The translations under genes were made by a program, and so were the position numbers. A DNA stretch of 64,000 nt from Tamarix chinensis (lineage: Eukaryota > Streptophyta > Magnoliopsida > Caryophyllales > Tamaricaceae). Positions 9,463-23,340 of this stretch are shown one piece after another (positions within the stretch are counted from its first letter, which is position 1; the number at the start of each line of letters is the position of its first letter). The stretch lies in the NCBI GenBank assembly GCA_030549775.1, contig CM060174.1, forward strand, positions 42,794,586-42,858,585, written 5' to 3'. The notes below the pieces were generated by a model. The model saw only the letters and a program-made list of their open reading frames with translations. It did not search any database and was not told the DNA's origin.

Positions 9463-12400
9463 TGTAATACCCTAAAATTTTAAAATTCTAAAATTATTTA
9501 TCAAAAAATTAATTCAACCTAATTTCTAAAAAGAATTATTTAATAGTACTGTATTAATTATGTGTAAATTATATTAATTATATCTATTTATTATTACTAA
9601 TCAAAAAATTCTGCTCTAAAAGCCTAAAAAAACACCACACCCATAAAATTTCTATTTCCCTTTTTCTTTTTCTTTTTCCCTTATTTTCCTTCTTTTCCCT
9701 TTTTCTTCCTTTCTTTTTTTCTCTCCTTTCTTTTCCCCCCACTTTCTCCTAATTCTAGGCTATCATTAGCCTAGGCCTTACTTTTCTTCTTTTTTTTCTT
9801 CCCACACCGAGCTGCAAGGCCCATTCTCTCATTTTTTTCTTGTTTACCCTTTTTCTCCCTTTCTTATTTCTCCCACCCATCTCCATCCTCACATCACCAT
9901 CTCTTTCCATTTTTACACCTGAGTTGTGCTCTTGTACACCGCCATGGCATTCTCAACTTTCCTATCTCGGCCATATAGTGACATACATGTTGTCCTCCAC
10001 CCTTTACCCCTACCCTTGCTCTCCTACACCCTAGCCCCTACATCTCTACCCCTTCCCCTACCACCTGCAACTTGCTTCTTACCCTTGCAGTTATGCACGC
10101 TGAGGCTACAAGCCATAATGCCATCTTCCCCTCTCCCTTAACCTCACCCTCATCTATAAAGACCCGCCTCTAGCTCTCATTTCTCTCCTCTCCCACCTAC
10201 ACACATCTCCCCTAATTTTTTTACCTTCTCCACCCATACAAGCTCTAATACCATGTGGTCACCAATAATGCCTAGCCAGACCCCTGCCAACTATCTTCCT
10301 AACCTAGGCCCTTACCTCACCTAAAAAGCTACCCTTCTCCCTTCTTCTCCCTTTTTTCCCTTCTCTTTTTCTTATAGCAGTTGTAGGTTACATTTCCTTC
10401 ACCATCAGTCATTCACCTCCCTCCTTACCGCCACCACACCGAAGCCACTCTACATAGGTTCCCAAACCTATGTAACCACCCCAACAATCCTTCTTTCTCC
10501 CTCTTTTCTCATCCCTTCTTCACTCTCCGTCTTAATCATGTGTCACCCTACACTACTATCGGTTGTTAGCTCCACCACCAACTCCATCTAGTATTAGTGC
10601 CACCACCACCCCATGACCCGAAGTTTCCAATCCTTACCCCTCTCCACCAAATCAACCATAGTCACCACTCCACCACTGCCACCAGTGCCGTGACCACTAT
10701 CATGCACCGTCGACACCATTTCTTTCCCCCATTTTGGTCACCTCCATTTCTGTTCTCCTCCTTTAGTTGTCATTATGTTAAGTTCTCTTTTGTTCTTTAA
10801 TAAAAAATGAAAGGAAAATCTAAATTACATATATTTCTATATCTAGCAAGGCTTTTATTATGTTTAATATATTTCCTCATTGTGTGTTATGAGATGGAAA
10901 GCATAAATTAATAAATGACTCTAGTGTTGTATATGTAGTTTAAGTTGGACAGTGGCTAAGGGTAATAAGTTTTGTTGTTATGATTGTATTGATTACAAGT
11001 TTTAATGTATATCCATGTCCATATTATATGATATTAAATGCGTGGAAAGTTGAAAAGTCCTTATGTTGGATATCTTGTTACTTAGGTAGGGTTTTTGTGA
11101 TCCAAGAGCATTTTGGTCAATACTGTGGAAATAGCATATAGGGTACTTTAGTATGTCAATTGGCATAAAATAGTTTGGAGATAGTATATGAAATAACTAT
11201 GGTAAAAATAAGGTGGTTCATGGTATTTACAATAGGGGTGAAAGACCATATATGGGGTGAGTAAAACCTAAGGGGAATTACGATCATATGTGAGTAGAGT
11301 GGGGGATGGTACTAGGGAGTGGGTATGAGGTTAATGATGGAATATTCTGCAGTCATGTAAATTTCATAATTCCTTTCATCACTAGGGGATGAGATATGAT
11401 AAAAAGATAAAACTAGGATTTTAGGAGGCCAAGGTGTGAAACCTTAGGGATAGGCTTTTGTTGTATGTATAAAATGGGAGAGTTGGACTGTAACCTTAGA
11501 GTATGATATTATACAAAATAATTTGGTAATGTGTACCAAATTTAGTAGCCATACGGGATAGAGGGAAGTACTTACAACCAAAATGATGAATTAGGGTTTC
11601 GGATGGGGCTCGAATAGGAAGAGTATCATCACATATGTAAATAGGGGAGTCAGGCTACAATATTTGAATTGATGGTTAACTATAGCATTCTATGAGTGGG
11701 TATGGAATTTGAGGGTTATGCCAATCAATAGAAATTAGGGTTTTGAAGGGGTAACCTTAGAGGCTAGTTATTATCATATATGAAAAATGGGGTAACAAGC
11801 CATGACTCTTCACCATGGTTTTTATAATGACAAACTATGATGTATTGGGTAGATTGGGGACTCAAAAGGGAAAATAGAGATGAGGATATACTAGAGTTGT
11901 GAAACTAGGATTTTAAAGGGGAACGACGTTGTTTTGGGGTAGTGGTTGGGAAGGTGCCTTACATGAGTAGGTGTGCATGTTGTTGTGATGACCATGAATT
12001 AAATAAAACATGATTAATATACAAATTACTTAAAGGGGAAGATCACTTGAGTCAGGCCCAATTGTTCCTAGTGATCCACTAACAAGAATAGTGGCCAAGA
12101 GCCTCTTGTCCTAGAAGTTTTACCTTATTGCAATTCTACCAATGAGAATAATGGAGTCTCAAACATGAGTAAAGAAAACCATTGGATGATAAAACCCATT
12201 GTAAGACATGAATTACTTACAACAAAATATTACATGGTTCAATATCAGTTGTACCTTGATTTTCGATCCACCAGTGAGATTAGTGGCAAGGAGAGTTTTA
12301 TCTTAGTGTTGTACTATGATTATTGATCCAATAATGAGAATAGTGGTCAAGATCATCCTTCCCTAGAAGTTATACTTGTTTACCTTTCAACTGGTTGAGA

Positions 12401-13031
12401 ATTATAGTCACCGAACCCAACATGAATAAAATCATGAGTTGAATATCATTATACTAATATTGTATGTTTAGATAAGGTTAAATAAGTTAATATGATCTAC
12501 GTATTAATGTGTTATATCTTATTATGGTGTTCTTGATCTCTGTGACCTTCTTGACTATATTATTACCTTACTCAATACGTTACGTCTTGATCACCCCTAT
12601 TATGGGTGCTTCTCATTCCCCTGAGTAGCAATCCCTTCTTAGTTTGTGCAGGTGAATGAGGACTTGGTAGATGACTTTATTACATACGATGTTATGATTG
12701 GGGTAAAGTGATGCTATTATGATCGGGCTAGGGACTAGAGAGTGTAACATCTGGTTGTTATTTTTAACCCATTTTCTTCTTAATTTTTATTTGAACATTT
12801 ATTTATGTATTTTGGTTTTTCTTTCAAAACAAACACCTAAATCTTATTTATGATATGGATTGTAATTATGCTACACTTATTATGGTTTGTGTTCTATTTT
12901 GCCTTAGCTCCTAGTTGTTATAAGGATGGTTTGTTCCCAAACTTATACAAATTATGGTAATAAGACTCTACTCTTATGTTTTAATGTTCTTCCACATAAA
13001 AAAATCAATTGCAAATTTTGGGGGTATTACA
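9463..13031 (+). mobile_element. LTR copy B, 3' LTR of the chromodomain element
   Basis: Begins TGTAATACCCTAAAATTT and ends GGGGGTATTACA, a ~10-bp inverted repeat typical of LTR ends; about 3.57 kb. A pyrimidine-rich promoter half (9650-10800) has TATAAAGA at 10155-10162. The 3' half has hairpin modules at 12055-12420, the CATTCCC.TGAGTAG block near 12615, a TGCAG acceptor-like site ending at 12651 and a terminal stem near 12905-12955. Unlike F, G, I and J it lacks the long ATT microsatellite and has few CpG, so it is an older or separate subfamily. Open frames in the CT-rich part are low-complexity, not genes. The five bases on each side do not match. Confidence 0.75.
12055..12420 (+). repeat. 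Hairpin-module array in LTR B
   Basis: Diverged modules of the GATCCACYGG type with paired elements, for example CAAGA-gcc-TCTTG at 12096-12108 between GTGG and the next CC-rich arm. Sequence differs from copy A while the pairing pattern persists. Confidence 0.6.
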
Positions 13032-15971
13032 CTCACTATCACTTACTAACCAAAAGACTGCTCTCCACTCCTACTGTTTCACCTAATTTTAATTGGTAAA
13101 CACCCCCACTAGTTCCATTTTTTTTCCTCCTTCTCCTTCCTTCTTCTATGCCTTGTTTGATCAAACCCCTTTTATTATTTTTCTTTACACAATCACACAA
13201 ATCCCTACATAGTCATACCCGATCCCAAGTATATCTATGCATATTTATAGTATGACTACCCCTCGGTCAACCACCACAACCTTTATAGTCTCCCTCACCA
13301 CTATTACCACCTTTCTCACCTCGCACCAACAACCCTATTCTCATATCCTCACCTTCTCTACCTCATTGTATCTTGCTTTGACTCCCATCTTTTCCACCAT
13401 CTCCCAATGCCACCTCTTATAGTAGTTACCTCTCTCTCATATTATTTGTTCCTATAGTCTCAACCCTCTTCATGTTTCCCACTCATGCTACTTCCTCCAT
13501 GCATTGTTTCTCCTTCCCAAATCCTACCCCTAGAATCATTGAACTCATATGCATCTCTTCTCCTCCACTCCAACAATGCATGCTCTCGTACCCTTGACTA
13601 GTTAAGGGTGTCACTCTTCTCCACCTATCTAAATCGAGTCTCCACCCAGCTACTAACTTCATATCCCCTTTTGCCTACTATCCATTACCCTGACCTAGTT
13701 GTGTTGTCCCCCTTTTCTAATCTCTTATTGTTGCATGAGAGGTTCACATAGCCCAAAATTTACTATGTGAGTGGCTAATGTTGGTCATTTGAATCTACTG
13801 TCCTCTTAGCTTGATTCTTTGTGGTACAAAGTGTTATGTTTTGGGTTTTATGATTAATGTATTTATGTTTTTAAAGTAAAGAATTTTTATTTATGGAGTC
13901 TAATAATTTTAATATCTTGATGACATTTTTTATCTTTTCTAGAAATCGGGTAGTCTATGTACTCTACAAAAAATTTAGATATCGCATAATAGCACATTCG
14001 AGTTTTAATGTATAAATTACGTTAAGCATTTTTGTTCTGATTTTATTATTTCCTAATAATTTTACCATGAAATCTCATAAAATTGATCATGTTAATTTGT
14101 GTAAAATATTATGCATGCGAAATCATGCTTGAATGGGTTTATTATTAAAAGTAAATTATGCACGCCAAGTATGCCTAATATGATAGGTTGAGTATGCCAG
14201 GTATATTTTTAGCATGATTATTAGTAATTTGTGCCTAAGGGTATTTTAGTATTTTAATTATACCATGTTATTTATTATAGTAAGTATACCTAATATGCAT
14301 TATCTAATGTTAAGCATGGAAGTATATGATTTGATGTTTTAGAAATATATGTTAGGGTTTTACGTGTTAAATCATGTGTAAGGGTAAACTTGTTATTTCA
14401 TGTGTTTGTTAATTTGTTTCCATGTTATATAACTTAATTATTGTGTTTCAAGATTTTTCATGACAAATTATTAAATGAAAATGAAAATAGTATTTAAGTG
14501 ATAATTTCGTAATTATAGCCTCAATGGTATTTTGATCATTTTTGTCCTAATGTACCAAAATGTAAATAATTGGACCTAGAATGGGCTTGATAGATTATCA
14601 TGTTAACCTTAGTATTGACCTTGTATATGGTTGTATTGAATAATTGGTAATAGGAAAAAATGATTAAGTATGGAAATTAGATATATTTATACATTATGTG
14701 ATTTCATTATCATCTCAATAAAATATTAATATTTAAAGTTAAAGACCTTGAGATTGGGAATAGTTGATTTTTAGGTGTCTCTACCCTAAAGATGTAGTTT
14801 ATTCAATAGTTAGTCATAAATTTTTGTTGTTATACTTAGTGCCTCAACTAGACCTTGTATCTTACTCTATATAGCTTGCGGACTTTGTAGACAATATCCA
14901 TAATTATGGTTTATGTGCACTTATTGACAAGGTATTATGCTTCCTTTATATGCCATTGTGACCGATATACCTTAGTGTCCTTATTTTGATAATTGATAGG
15001 ATATTATGTTACCTTTGTACACTAGTATAATTAGAGTATCTTAATGTCTCCATATTGATATGATTTTCCCTTGAGTAAATAAAAATAGAAATTATTGTTT
15101 TTAGTTTAAAATGATTATTAGATTGGTTTGGTAGTAACCTTTGAGCCTACTTATAATTTGGTAGTAGCCTCTATACCTACCTATAGTTGATAGTTGCCTT
15201 TGAGTCCTACCTATGTTGTAATGGAATTTTTTGGTATTTTTATTGGTATATGAGATACATTGTGAATATGAATATTATGGCTACTGGGTTTAGATTGGCT
15301 CTAACCATCACTTTAGAGAGCATCTCTTGGTTGCTTGGTTGGTAAGTTTCATTATGTTCTAAATGAATAGGCATGAGTAGTATGTGGTTTTGGTGATATC
15401 TATTTATCTGATATGGTTATCTTATTTTGGTCCTCACGTGTATATTTCAATATTTATAGCATGTTCTATTATAATGCCTTCTATGTATTCCATGTAAGCT
15501 TTTGATGTTAGTTTTGTATAATGGGTTACTAAGTATCATTGTATTAATGGGTTTTATTTCTTTCCCCCTACTTATTCAATAGGAAGTGGTGGCCATGCAA
15601 GTTATCTTGTGAGATTAATTAAAGGCTAGTATGTTAGGTTGAGAGTTAGGAATATTTGGTATCTTATAATCAAAAAACTCTTAGACTATTATGTCCCCCT
15701 ATAATTCCTTTTGTTTAGAATTTTGTAATCAGTAACCATTTGTTTTATCATAATGAATTGAATTTGATTTTTTTTTCTCTATCATGGTTCTTATCATTGT
15801 ATTATTAGTTTAAGTAAAGAAACATTTTTAGCCTTAGAATTTTGTATAAGAATGGTTAAAAAAAGACTTGTACCAAATATAGTAGTAACACCTAATGCTT
15901 TTACCATTTTAGCTTTTGCAATTAATTCTTAAAATGAATTTTTTTTAATTTATATAAATAGAGGTGATACA
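13032..15971 (+). mobile_element. Old LTR-like fragment C (diverged, + strand)
   Basis: A CT-rich 5' half (13040-13740) and an AT-rich 3' half end at GAGGTGATACA near 15971, a worn form of GGGGTGTTACA. It has a terminal stem-loop-like stretch near 15835-15885, as in the other copies. Three short direct repeats of the form GGTAGTAGCCT..ACCTA lie at 15130-15225. Parts of 14880-15360 correspond to 21960-22270 in reverse orientation (fragment E). No coding potential. The 5' end is missing where LTR B abuts. Confidence 0.5.
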
Positions 15972-17430
15972 TTATATGCAAAAGCATTTATCACTAAGGA
16001 GTATGATTAAATTTCATGTAAAAAAAACTTATGATGTTGTCTGATAGGAATTCTTAGAACATGTGCTTTGTTTTCTTCACATCACTACTCATTGTGTGCA
16101 TCTTATTAGGTACAATGTGTCCCCTATTAGATTTTATATTATGTTCAATAGGGTGTTGCACCCTCTCTTTCCAACTAAAAGGGGCCTTAGATAAGAGGGT
16201 CCTCTTTCTCTAACCTTTTTTATTTTGGTAATGGAGTGCCTCAACAAGGCTCTCCTTAGTTTATAGTACATGGAAAGTTTCTCTCCCCACCTAAAATGTA
16301 AGAGGAATTGACTACTCAACATAATGTTTGTTCATAACTTCTTCTTTTTTCTAAAAAGGATATATACCATCCATAATAGCCATATTTTAATAATTTACCT
16401 CCTTTTCCTCCATCTCTATCGTAAGCTTAAATGTTGCTAAGAGCTCCATTTATTATGGGGGTGTCATCCCATTGGAAATGAAAATTTCATTATGCTTAAG
16501 GAAAAAATCCCTTTACCTATTTAAGCATTCCCTTAGATAGTAAGCATTTTGGGTTCACCACTATATTCCACTCAATTAGAAAAGTACACAAAAAAGTTAT
16601 GAACTTGGCAATCATATTTGCTTAGCTATATAGGTAGAAAAAAACTTATTAAGTTAGTGCCCTTATGGATACAAACATACTACTATATTTTCTTCCTCCT
16701 CCCACGCTAGTTATTGATGTAATAAACTCTATCTATAGATTTTCCCTTAATCTAGATCCTTTGAAAAGACGAAGAAAGCACATATTTCATAGTTTAAGGT
16801 CTGTAGACCCAAACATTAGGGTGGTATAGGTTTTACTGATATAAAATGGTAGAATATGGTTTTAATACCCCCACTTTTAAAAACCTTTATATTTTCAGGA
16901 TCTTCTTGGTTTTAAAATAAAATTATTTTGTTTTAGAAGTTTTGTTACATCTCTTTAAAGATTAGAAACCCTAGTGGTATTTTTAAAACTTTTCATTATC
17001 GATTTCTTACCTTTTCTTGCTATTTTAGCATATATAAGACTTTTGAATCACTTTGAGCCTTTAATATCTTTCAAAACTCTTGTCTAAAATGGATTTTTTG
17101 AGTATTTATAACTTTCTAAGTCTTTTAGGCTCTTTCAAGAAGTCAAACCATGTTTTTGGTATAAAAAAAGTACCATTTATCATATAAATATAAATTAAAT
17201 GTGTTTTAGGCTCCATAATGACCCTTTCAAATATTTAAATTTTATGAATATTTAGGGATTATTATATTTTAATATTATGGAGCTTAAATGGTTGAAAAAT
17301 ATTATTTAAGAAATTTTATAATTTTTAGGATTTATTAGATATTATTGAATGTGTATAGATCATCAAACTCAACTTCTCTTCTTCCACTTTACTCTATCCT
17401 TTCTGAGTTTTAATCTTCACCACTCATTGA
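15972..17430. other. Non-coding AT-rich stretch with an inverted repeat arm
   Basis: No gene is supported. About 16864-17360 matches the reverse complement of roughly 20640-20880 (shared words include TTATGGAGCTTAAA and TTTATAATTTTTAG), so it is one arm of a diverged inverted pair flanking fragment D and element 3. The remaining sequence shows no recognised feature. Confidence 0.5.
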
Positions 17431-18177
17431 TGATATAACACCCTGGTTTTATAACTAGAAACTGTTTCTTTTACTCATAAAATTTTTGGAAGTTAAATAG
17501 GAAATGTTAGATGTTCCACCATATTCAATATAAGAGATGTACAATTAATATCTAACCTATGTTAGGTGTAAGGCTAAAAAATAAACTTATATTTCAAGAG
17601 TTAGGTGTGATCATTGCCGAATTCAAGTCCAATATAAAACTTAAAAAAATATTACAAAAAAATGGATACAAGAATGAAATATGTAAATATCAACATGACC
17701 TAAAACTAAAATAGAATGCAAGATCCTGAGGATCCAAAATGAAGCACCTATTGAGTTGACAAGTGACTCAATGCTCTCATCCCCACAAAGCAACCTACAA
17801 TAAACTTGAACAAACTAAAATGGTATCATATTTGTACAACTAGTGTACTAAGTAAGACCTAATTATCTCACATAATAATGCTTCACACTGAACACTTTTT
17901 CACATTATACAACATCATGCTAACAATAAAATTGATTATGCATAGACAAAGAGAACAAAGCTCTATGACATTTCTAGGAAATCTATTCCTATAAATATTA
18001 GATCATGTTGAGAATGAAGCATATATAAAGCATGCTCACACTTAACTACATAGGGTAACATTAAGCTAGTAATATAGGACATGAACAATGTATAATTTAA
18101 AATCACACATGATTCAATATGCTTAGAGGAATTATGAAAAACATATGGGTATCTCGATCATGTTTTTTTAAAAAGTG
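17431..18177 (-). mobile_element. LTR fragment D (diverged 3' end, minus strand)
   Basis: On the minus strand the sequence ends GGGTGTTATA near 17434. The nearby arrangement (a CCACCATATT..AGGTGTAAGGCT stretch at about 17515-17575) resembles the terminal block of the other LTRs read in reverse. It stops at about 18177, where gag of element 3 begins. Weak similarity; no coding content. Confidence 0.35.
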
Positions 18178-18690
18178 TCACATACAAACATATAGGCAAA
18201 AATCATCAAGAGAAAAATAGGAAAATATTTCAAATTTATCCTTAATAAAATTTTCAAGGTCGCCTAAGTATTTAGCACACTTTTGTTCTTTTCTTTCTTG
18301 CATATCACACAATAATGCTAGTTTTTCAAATTCCTTAGTGTTTTCCTCTGCACTAAGAAGCCCTTGCCTACAAGTAGTCAACATGATACATATAAATTGC
18401 TCATAATCTTTGGATACAAATTTATTTCTTAGGTGTTTCTTTAATTTTTTTCCAAGACTTTATTTTACTTTTGTCTTGCCTCTCATGCGTTCTCTTAAGA
18501 TTATCATACCAAGCCATAGAAAACTTCCTAAATTTGAGAGTTGCTAATTTACATTTACGTTCATCATTATACTCTCTAAACTCAAATATTACTTCAATTT
18601 TATGAAAACATTGAAAAATAACTCAACATCTAATTTACTAAATCAATCAGGAAGGTAAAGATTTATACCTTTCTCTTCAAAATGGTTATA
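18178..18690 (-). pseudogene. Element 3 gag pseudogene (capsid region)
   Basis: Read from about 18690 downward, the minus strand gives pieces of a retrotransposon gag capsid, including a WEKLKKHL-like stretch (now GKKLKKHLRNKF) near 18440. The open piece 18178-18384 has LLSAEENTKEFEKLALLCDMQE and FSYFSLDDFCLYV. These match the retrotransposon gag fold by family knowledge. Stops and frame changes separate the pieces. The leader between 18690 and 19858 has no clear domain. No zinc knuckle, protease or pol follows; the copy is truncated. Confidence 0.7.
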
Positions 18691-19858
18691 CCTTAGTGGA
18701 TGATTCACATACCCTCTTTGATTGTGGATAAACTCATTTTAGCCATTCTCTTTTGCTCCTTATTCATACTTCATTTGAGTATTGATGTGGCTACCTCGAG
18801 CTTGGATTGTTGTCCTTACCATTTCCTCTACTTGATTATTTGTAGTTGTTATGTTGTTGTGCATGTGTTAAAGAGTCTCTTAGTCAGCTACCCTTGATTC
18901 TAACCCTTGAATTTAGCTATGAATGAAAGATAATTTCTACAATAGTGCATTTTTTGTGTGTGTACACTTGTTGCAAGTTATTGAAGAGTATCATATATTG
19001 TTTTCATTGATACCTCTTCACCCAAGATCAAATTATTTTGCTAAATAATGCCTTGATACAACTCAACCAATGCTAGAAGTCACTTCTTAATGTCTTCTTG
19101 ATGGTATGTTAAGGATCTTGAAGACTTCTTGAAATCAAGAAGATGATGAAGATGGAAGGTAAAGGCTGGAAGGTGTCATCAAATATTCTTGATGCACTTC
19201 AATGAAATCTTGGTGGCTAACAAGATGGTTCTTGTTCAAAGGAAGAACACAAAGAAAATAGGGGAATAATGGATAATGGTCAAATATAAGTGAAGAAATT
19301 TTCTTCCTAATTGTGATCAAATAATAAAGAAGATAATAGAACTTGAATATCAATATGATACTCAATTTGATGAATAGGTAAGACTCTTGCTTGATTAAAA
19401 CCTATAAAATTAGCGTTGAATCTACAAGGATTATTCAACACAAGATGGGGAAAGAAAAAAGAGACTTCGTGAAGGAGAAAGAATATTAAGACTCAAAAAT
19501 TCACTCAAGCACTTTAAAGAATCAGAGGGCTTTCAAGAAAACTAAGGTGAATTGAAAAAAAGGCTATAATATTGAAAGAAGAAGGAGAATAATTAACCAC
19601 TTACCTTCGGTATTCAAAGGTGTGGATGAAGAGAATACAATCTTCAACCTTTGACATTGAAGATGTGAAGAATAGGATGAAGTTGTACTAAGTGTTGGGT
19701 TGAAGATCTACTACAAGACTTGATCACCTTCAAATTTGAAGTTGAAGATTAACTATAAGCATGGAGGTGCATAGGAGAACAAAAATCTGAAAGATCTCAT
19801 CGCATGGAAGGAAAAGAAAGGAGTGGAAGATCTTCAAATTTGGATCAAAGTCAACAGA

Positions 19859-19875
19859 GGCTTTGATACCAAAAA
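19859..19875 (-). other. Primer binding site of element 3
   Basis: The minus strand reads TTTTTGGTATCAAAGCC directly after the LTR end at 19876, close to the initiator-Met primer site TGGTATCAGAGC. It sets the LTR boundary and element direction. Confidence 0.7.
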
Positions 19876-20518
19876 TGACGTAAGTCTTCAAAGTATGTTA
19901 AAGAATCATATGATTGTAGAATAATTAGGATTAGTGGCAGTCCAAATGAGAGAAAGGAATGAAGATATTCAAGTAAGAATTGATAATGAATTCAACAAGA
20001 ACTCAACTTTGAATATCACCTATCTAGGATTACTCTAATTATTACTAGGTAGGATTATTCAATCACAAAGAGTGAATTAACCAAGTGATTTACTTGTATT
20101 AGATTTCAATATACTTATCCATAAACATATTACAATGTTGTCGACATCATGTTATATATATAGGAGCCTTACATTGCTAACTAGCACAATAATTTATCCA
20201 TATGGCACATAAATGGCTAACTAGCATATAAACTAATTTTAGCAATGTATTTATATCCTATATAACACATGACTAACTAAAGACTATTACAAATGAAGTA
20301 AGCTAATTAGTATATGAAAACAACTAACAAGATTCCTAATCAAAACAATGATGTTAGCTAGGCCTTCTTGACTTGTCAAGTTGACTTTCATGGACATTAG
20401 CTTCATTTATAATAGCTTATAACACGTGAAAATCTTATGTATCTTGGATTCTTAAATGATTTGATCTTCTTCCTATAAATATGTTACAAAATAGCAAGAA
20501 TGACTTAAAATAACATCA
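19876..20518 (-). mobile_element. 5' LTR of element 3
   Basis: On the minus strand it starts TGATGTTA at 20518 and ends TTACGTCA at 19876, an 8-bp imperfect inverted repeat. A TATA-like run lies at about 20145-20165. No second copy of this LTR is present in the window. Confidence 0.65.
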
Positions 20519-21254
20519 TTAAGGTTAGATATATTATTACTATTAGAAACATATAATGTGACTGGTTCCATAATCAATTATGCTAAATCAATTACATTTG
20601 ATGAATTATTGAGTCTAAAACTATCTACATATGTCTAAAACTATCCAAATAAATCTAAAAATTATAAAAATAATTATATAATATTTTAATTCATTTTAAG
20701 CTCCATGATACAAAAATATAGTAATCCCCAAATTTTTGTAATTTTTGGATAGGTAAAAGGGTTGTTTGGGGCTTAAAACACTAAAATAAGGCTAAATAGG
20801 GTAAGATTAATTATTTTCCCTAGAGATCTTCAAATATAATTTTGAAACAACCTCAAGGATTCCAAAAATAAAATAATTACATATCTAAAATAAATTTGAT
20901 AGTTAAAAGTGGCTTAGAAGATCTCATAGACACAAATTTACGAGAAATGATCACTAAATAAAAATAGAATGTTCCAATGATGAAACTAGGGTTCTAATTT
21001 TATGAAAATATGTTATAAAATATTCAAAATATATAATTATAATTTTAAATAAATAAGATCCTAAATAAATGAGGGTTTTTAGAAATGAAGTATTATAGTT
21101 GATGAGGATTATCTAGGACCACTCATCTCATCCTCCCTCATTAGACACCTCCTTCCTCATTTCATCCTTGGTATTTTCATAAAATATCTAATTATAATTA
21201 CTACACAATTACATTATTACATTTCCTAACTTCCACACTTGCCATAACATTTTA
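20519..21254 (-). repeat. Inverted partner of 16864-17360
   Basis: Non-coding AT-rich sequence whose reverse complement matches the stretch before fragment D. It precedes fragment E on the minus strand much as the first arm precedes fragment D. No gene is supported. Confidence 0.45.
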
Positions 21255-23340
21255 TATAACACCCCCAAATTTAGTATTTAAAATTTTCACTTTGTGGAAG
21301 CAATAATTATAAAATAATGGGTGTTACTACCACATTTAATTTAATTCTAGTTTCCTCCAATTTCTTTATGCCAAGTACTAAGGCTTAAAATAATTCAAAA
21401 CAAAAATAAAATAACAAATGGAAAAGAGAATAACATAAATAGACGTTTATGGATAGAGTGTTCTCTATACAATAGTGATCTTAAAAAATATATGAGTAAC
21501 ATAGGAATCCAAAAAAAGGACTAATAAAAGAGAAAATAATGGTGTGACACTGGATTGCCTTTACAATCATCCCTCCTATAATCATATTACAATAGTGAAG
21601 GTTATGGGGGTACAAACCTCATTCCTTTAGTCTCCCTAACCCTCCAGACATCGCCCCTCAAAATCCTTCAACCATTACATATAACGTATGTACTCATTTG
21701 AAAAGTAATAGTATTAGTACAACTTCTTTGTACTAAGAAAATCGTAACACCTCAAAAAAGGTAGCATACCCACATTACACATAACATAAAATGACTAGAA
21801 AACTTGCTCAAAGCCAAACACACATGTGATAAAAAGATACAAAGATCATGCGATGACATATATAACATTAAAGTTTCTTACTTAAAAACCAATATACTTA
21901 ACCATTTCACATCCATCTCAAAACACATAACAAGCATATCATAACATATATCTAAATGAGGTAGTGTACTAGGGCTCTACCGACCAACCAACCATCCAAT
22001 TCAATTCCAAAACTAAAGTTAGGGCATGGAGGCAACTGCTGAAATAATAACCAAATACATACCAAGAACATCAAATAAGGTTACTTCCTAATTGTTTAGT
22101 TTACTTGAGGGGAGATAATCAACTTGGGGACATTGAAGTACCCCTAGACATACTAGCATCCATAGGTAGCGTAATACCCTTATGCCTTAGAACCTAGGGA
22201 CCCTAACATACACCTAGTTATACTAGCACACATAGGTAACACATTACCCTTGTTCCTCTTAGGTCACCTAGTTTTTTAAGGTTAATACCCCTTAATAAGT
22301 TATAAGAACTAATTAGAGTAAATTTAGAACCTTACTAAGCTATAATGGCACACAATGAAATAAATCAAATTGAAGGATAAAATTGCCCTTAGGATAACCC
22401 TTAAGGAGCTACTAACGAGCTACCAATCCCAAACTTGAGTTCTTGTGCTTTAAGTATTATTTATTATATGAGATGATCATAATTATCAAATAATGCACAA
22501 TGTTTATATTTCCCATGTAAACCCATTTTTCATTTAATTCTAATTATTCAAGTTAACCTAAAGGTTAGCATATTAGGTAAAGTCAAATTCAACAATAAGG
22601 TCAAACTAAAAATCTATTGAGGTGAACTAGTCTGATTATTCACTTTGAGGAGCATTTGTGCTAACATGACCAAAATTCCCTCTAAAACTATAATTAACAC
22701 TTTTTATCCAATTTATTACTAGCTTTTTTTTAGGATATTTGTCTTGAAAATAAATAAATATATATATATATAGTAATTAAAAAATTATTTTATCATTTAG
22801 GTAAGTTTCATGAGTTAACAAAAGATAATATTACCCCTAATCATGAACATAACATAATACTCATGAAACCCTTGCATACATTTCTAACAAATTAGAATTT
22901 TTACACTAATTCCACATAATAATTTTAGATAAAAATCAAGGTACATAAAAAATTACCTTTCTACCCCTAGAACATGTAATATATAATCATCAAAAATTAA
23001 TCTTAATTATGCTCTAAAACTAACATGCTTTATATCAAAATATGTCTAAAATGTACAAGGAATGCATTACACTCACTAGCATGCCAAACATATCATAAGG
23101 AAAATTTTTTTATTGAAACAATAAGCTTTAATATGAGTATTATACAAGGAATGCATTAAACTCACTAGCATGTTAAATATATGATAAGGCAAAAAACTTT
23201 ATTGAGACCCTAACCCTTAATATGTGCATTATTTACAGCTATAATTTATATATTAGCATAGGTATATATTATCATATCCAAAATAATATCATGACATACA
23301 TGATAATTAATTTCTAACATGGCAACATACATTATTTTAT
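21255..23340 (-). mobile_element. LTR fragment E (diverged, minus strand)
   Basis: Minus strand ends AAATTTGGGGGTGTTATA at 21255. The block at 21300-21395 (GTTACTACCACA..CCAAGTACTAAGGC read on +) corresponds to the terminal block of the LTR family. Interior parts (21960-22270) match fragment C in reverse. Two near-identical 60-bp stretches with AAGGAATGCATTA and ACTCACTAGCATG occur at about 23058-23085 and 23148-23175. The 5' end is cut where LTR F begins. No coding content. Confidence 0.5.

Larger units (their letters stand above)
18178..20518 (-). mobile_element. Ty3/gypsy element 3 remnant: 5' LTR, PBS and partial gag
   Basis: Minus-strand 5' end of a retrotransposon. A 643-bp LTR (20518 down to 19876) is followed by a primer binding site and a leader with the first part of gag. 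Everything after gag is lost at about 18177. The LTR has an imperfect terminal inverted repeat (TGATGTTA and TTACGTCA) and a TATATATA stretch near 20145-20165. The rest of the element is not adjacent. Confidence 0.7.

Noticed and set aside
9463..13031. LTR A (1-3082) and LTR B as the two LTRs of a single element
   Set aside because: A has a microsatellite and minisatellite that B lacks and is much closer to I; A also sits inside element 1's 5' LTR, so it is a later, separate insertion.
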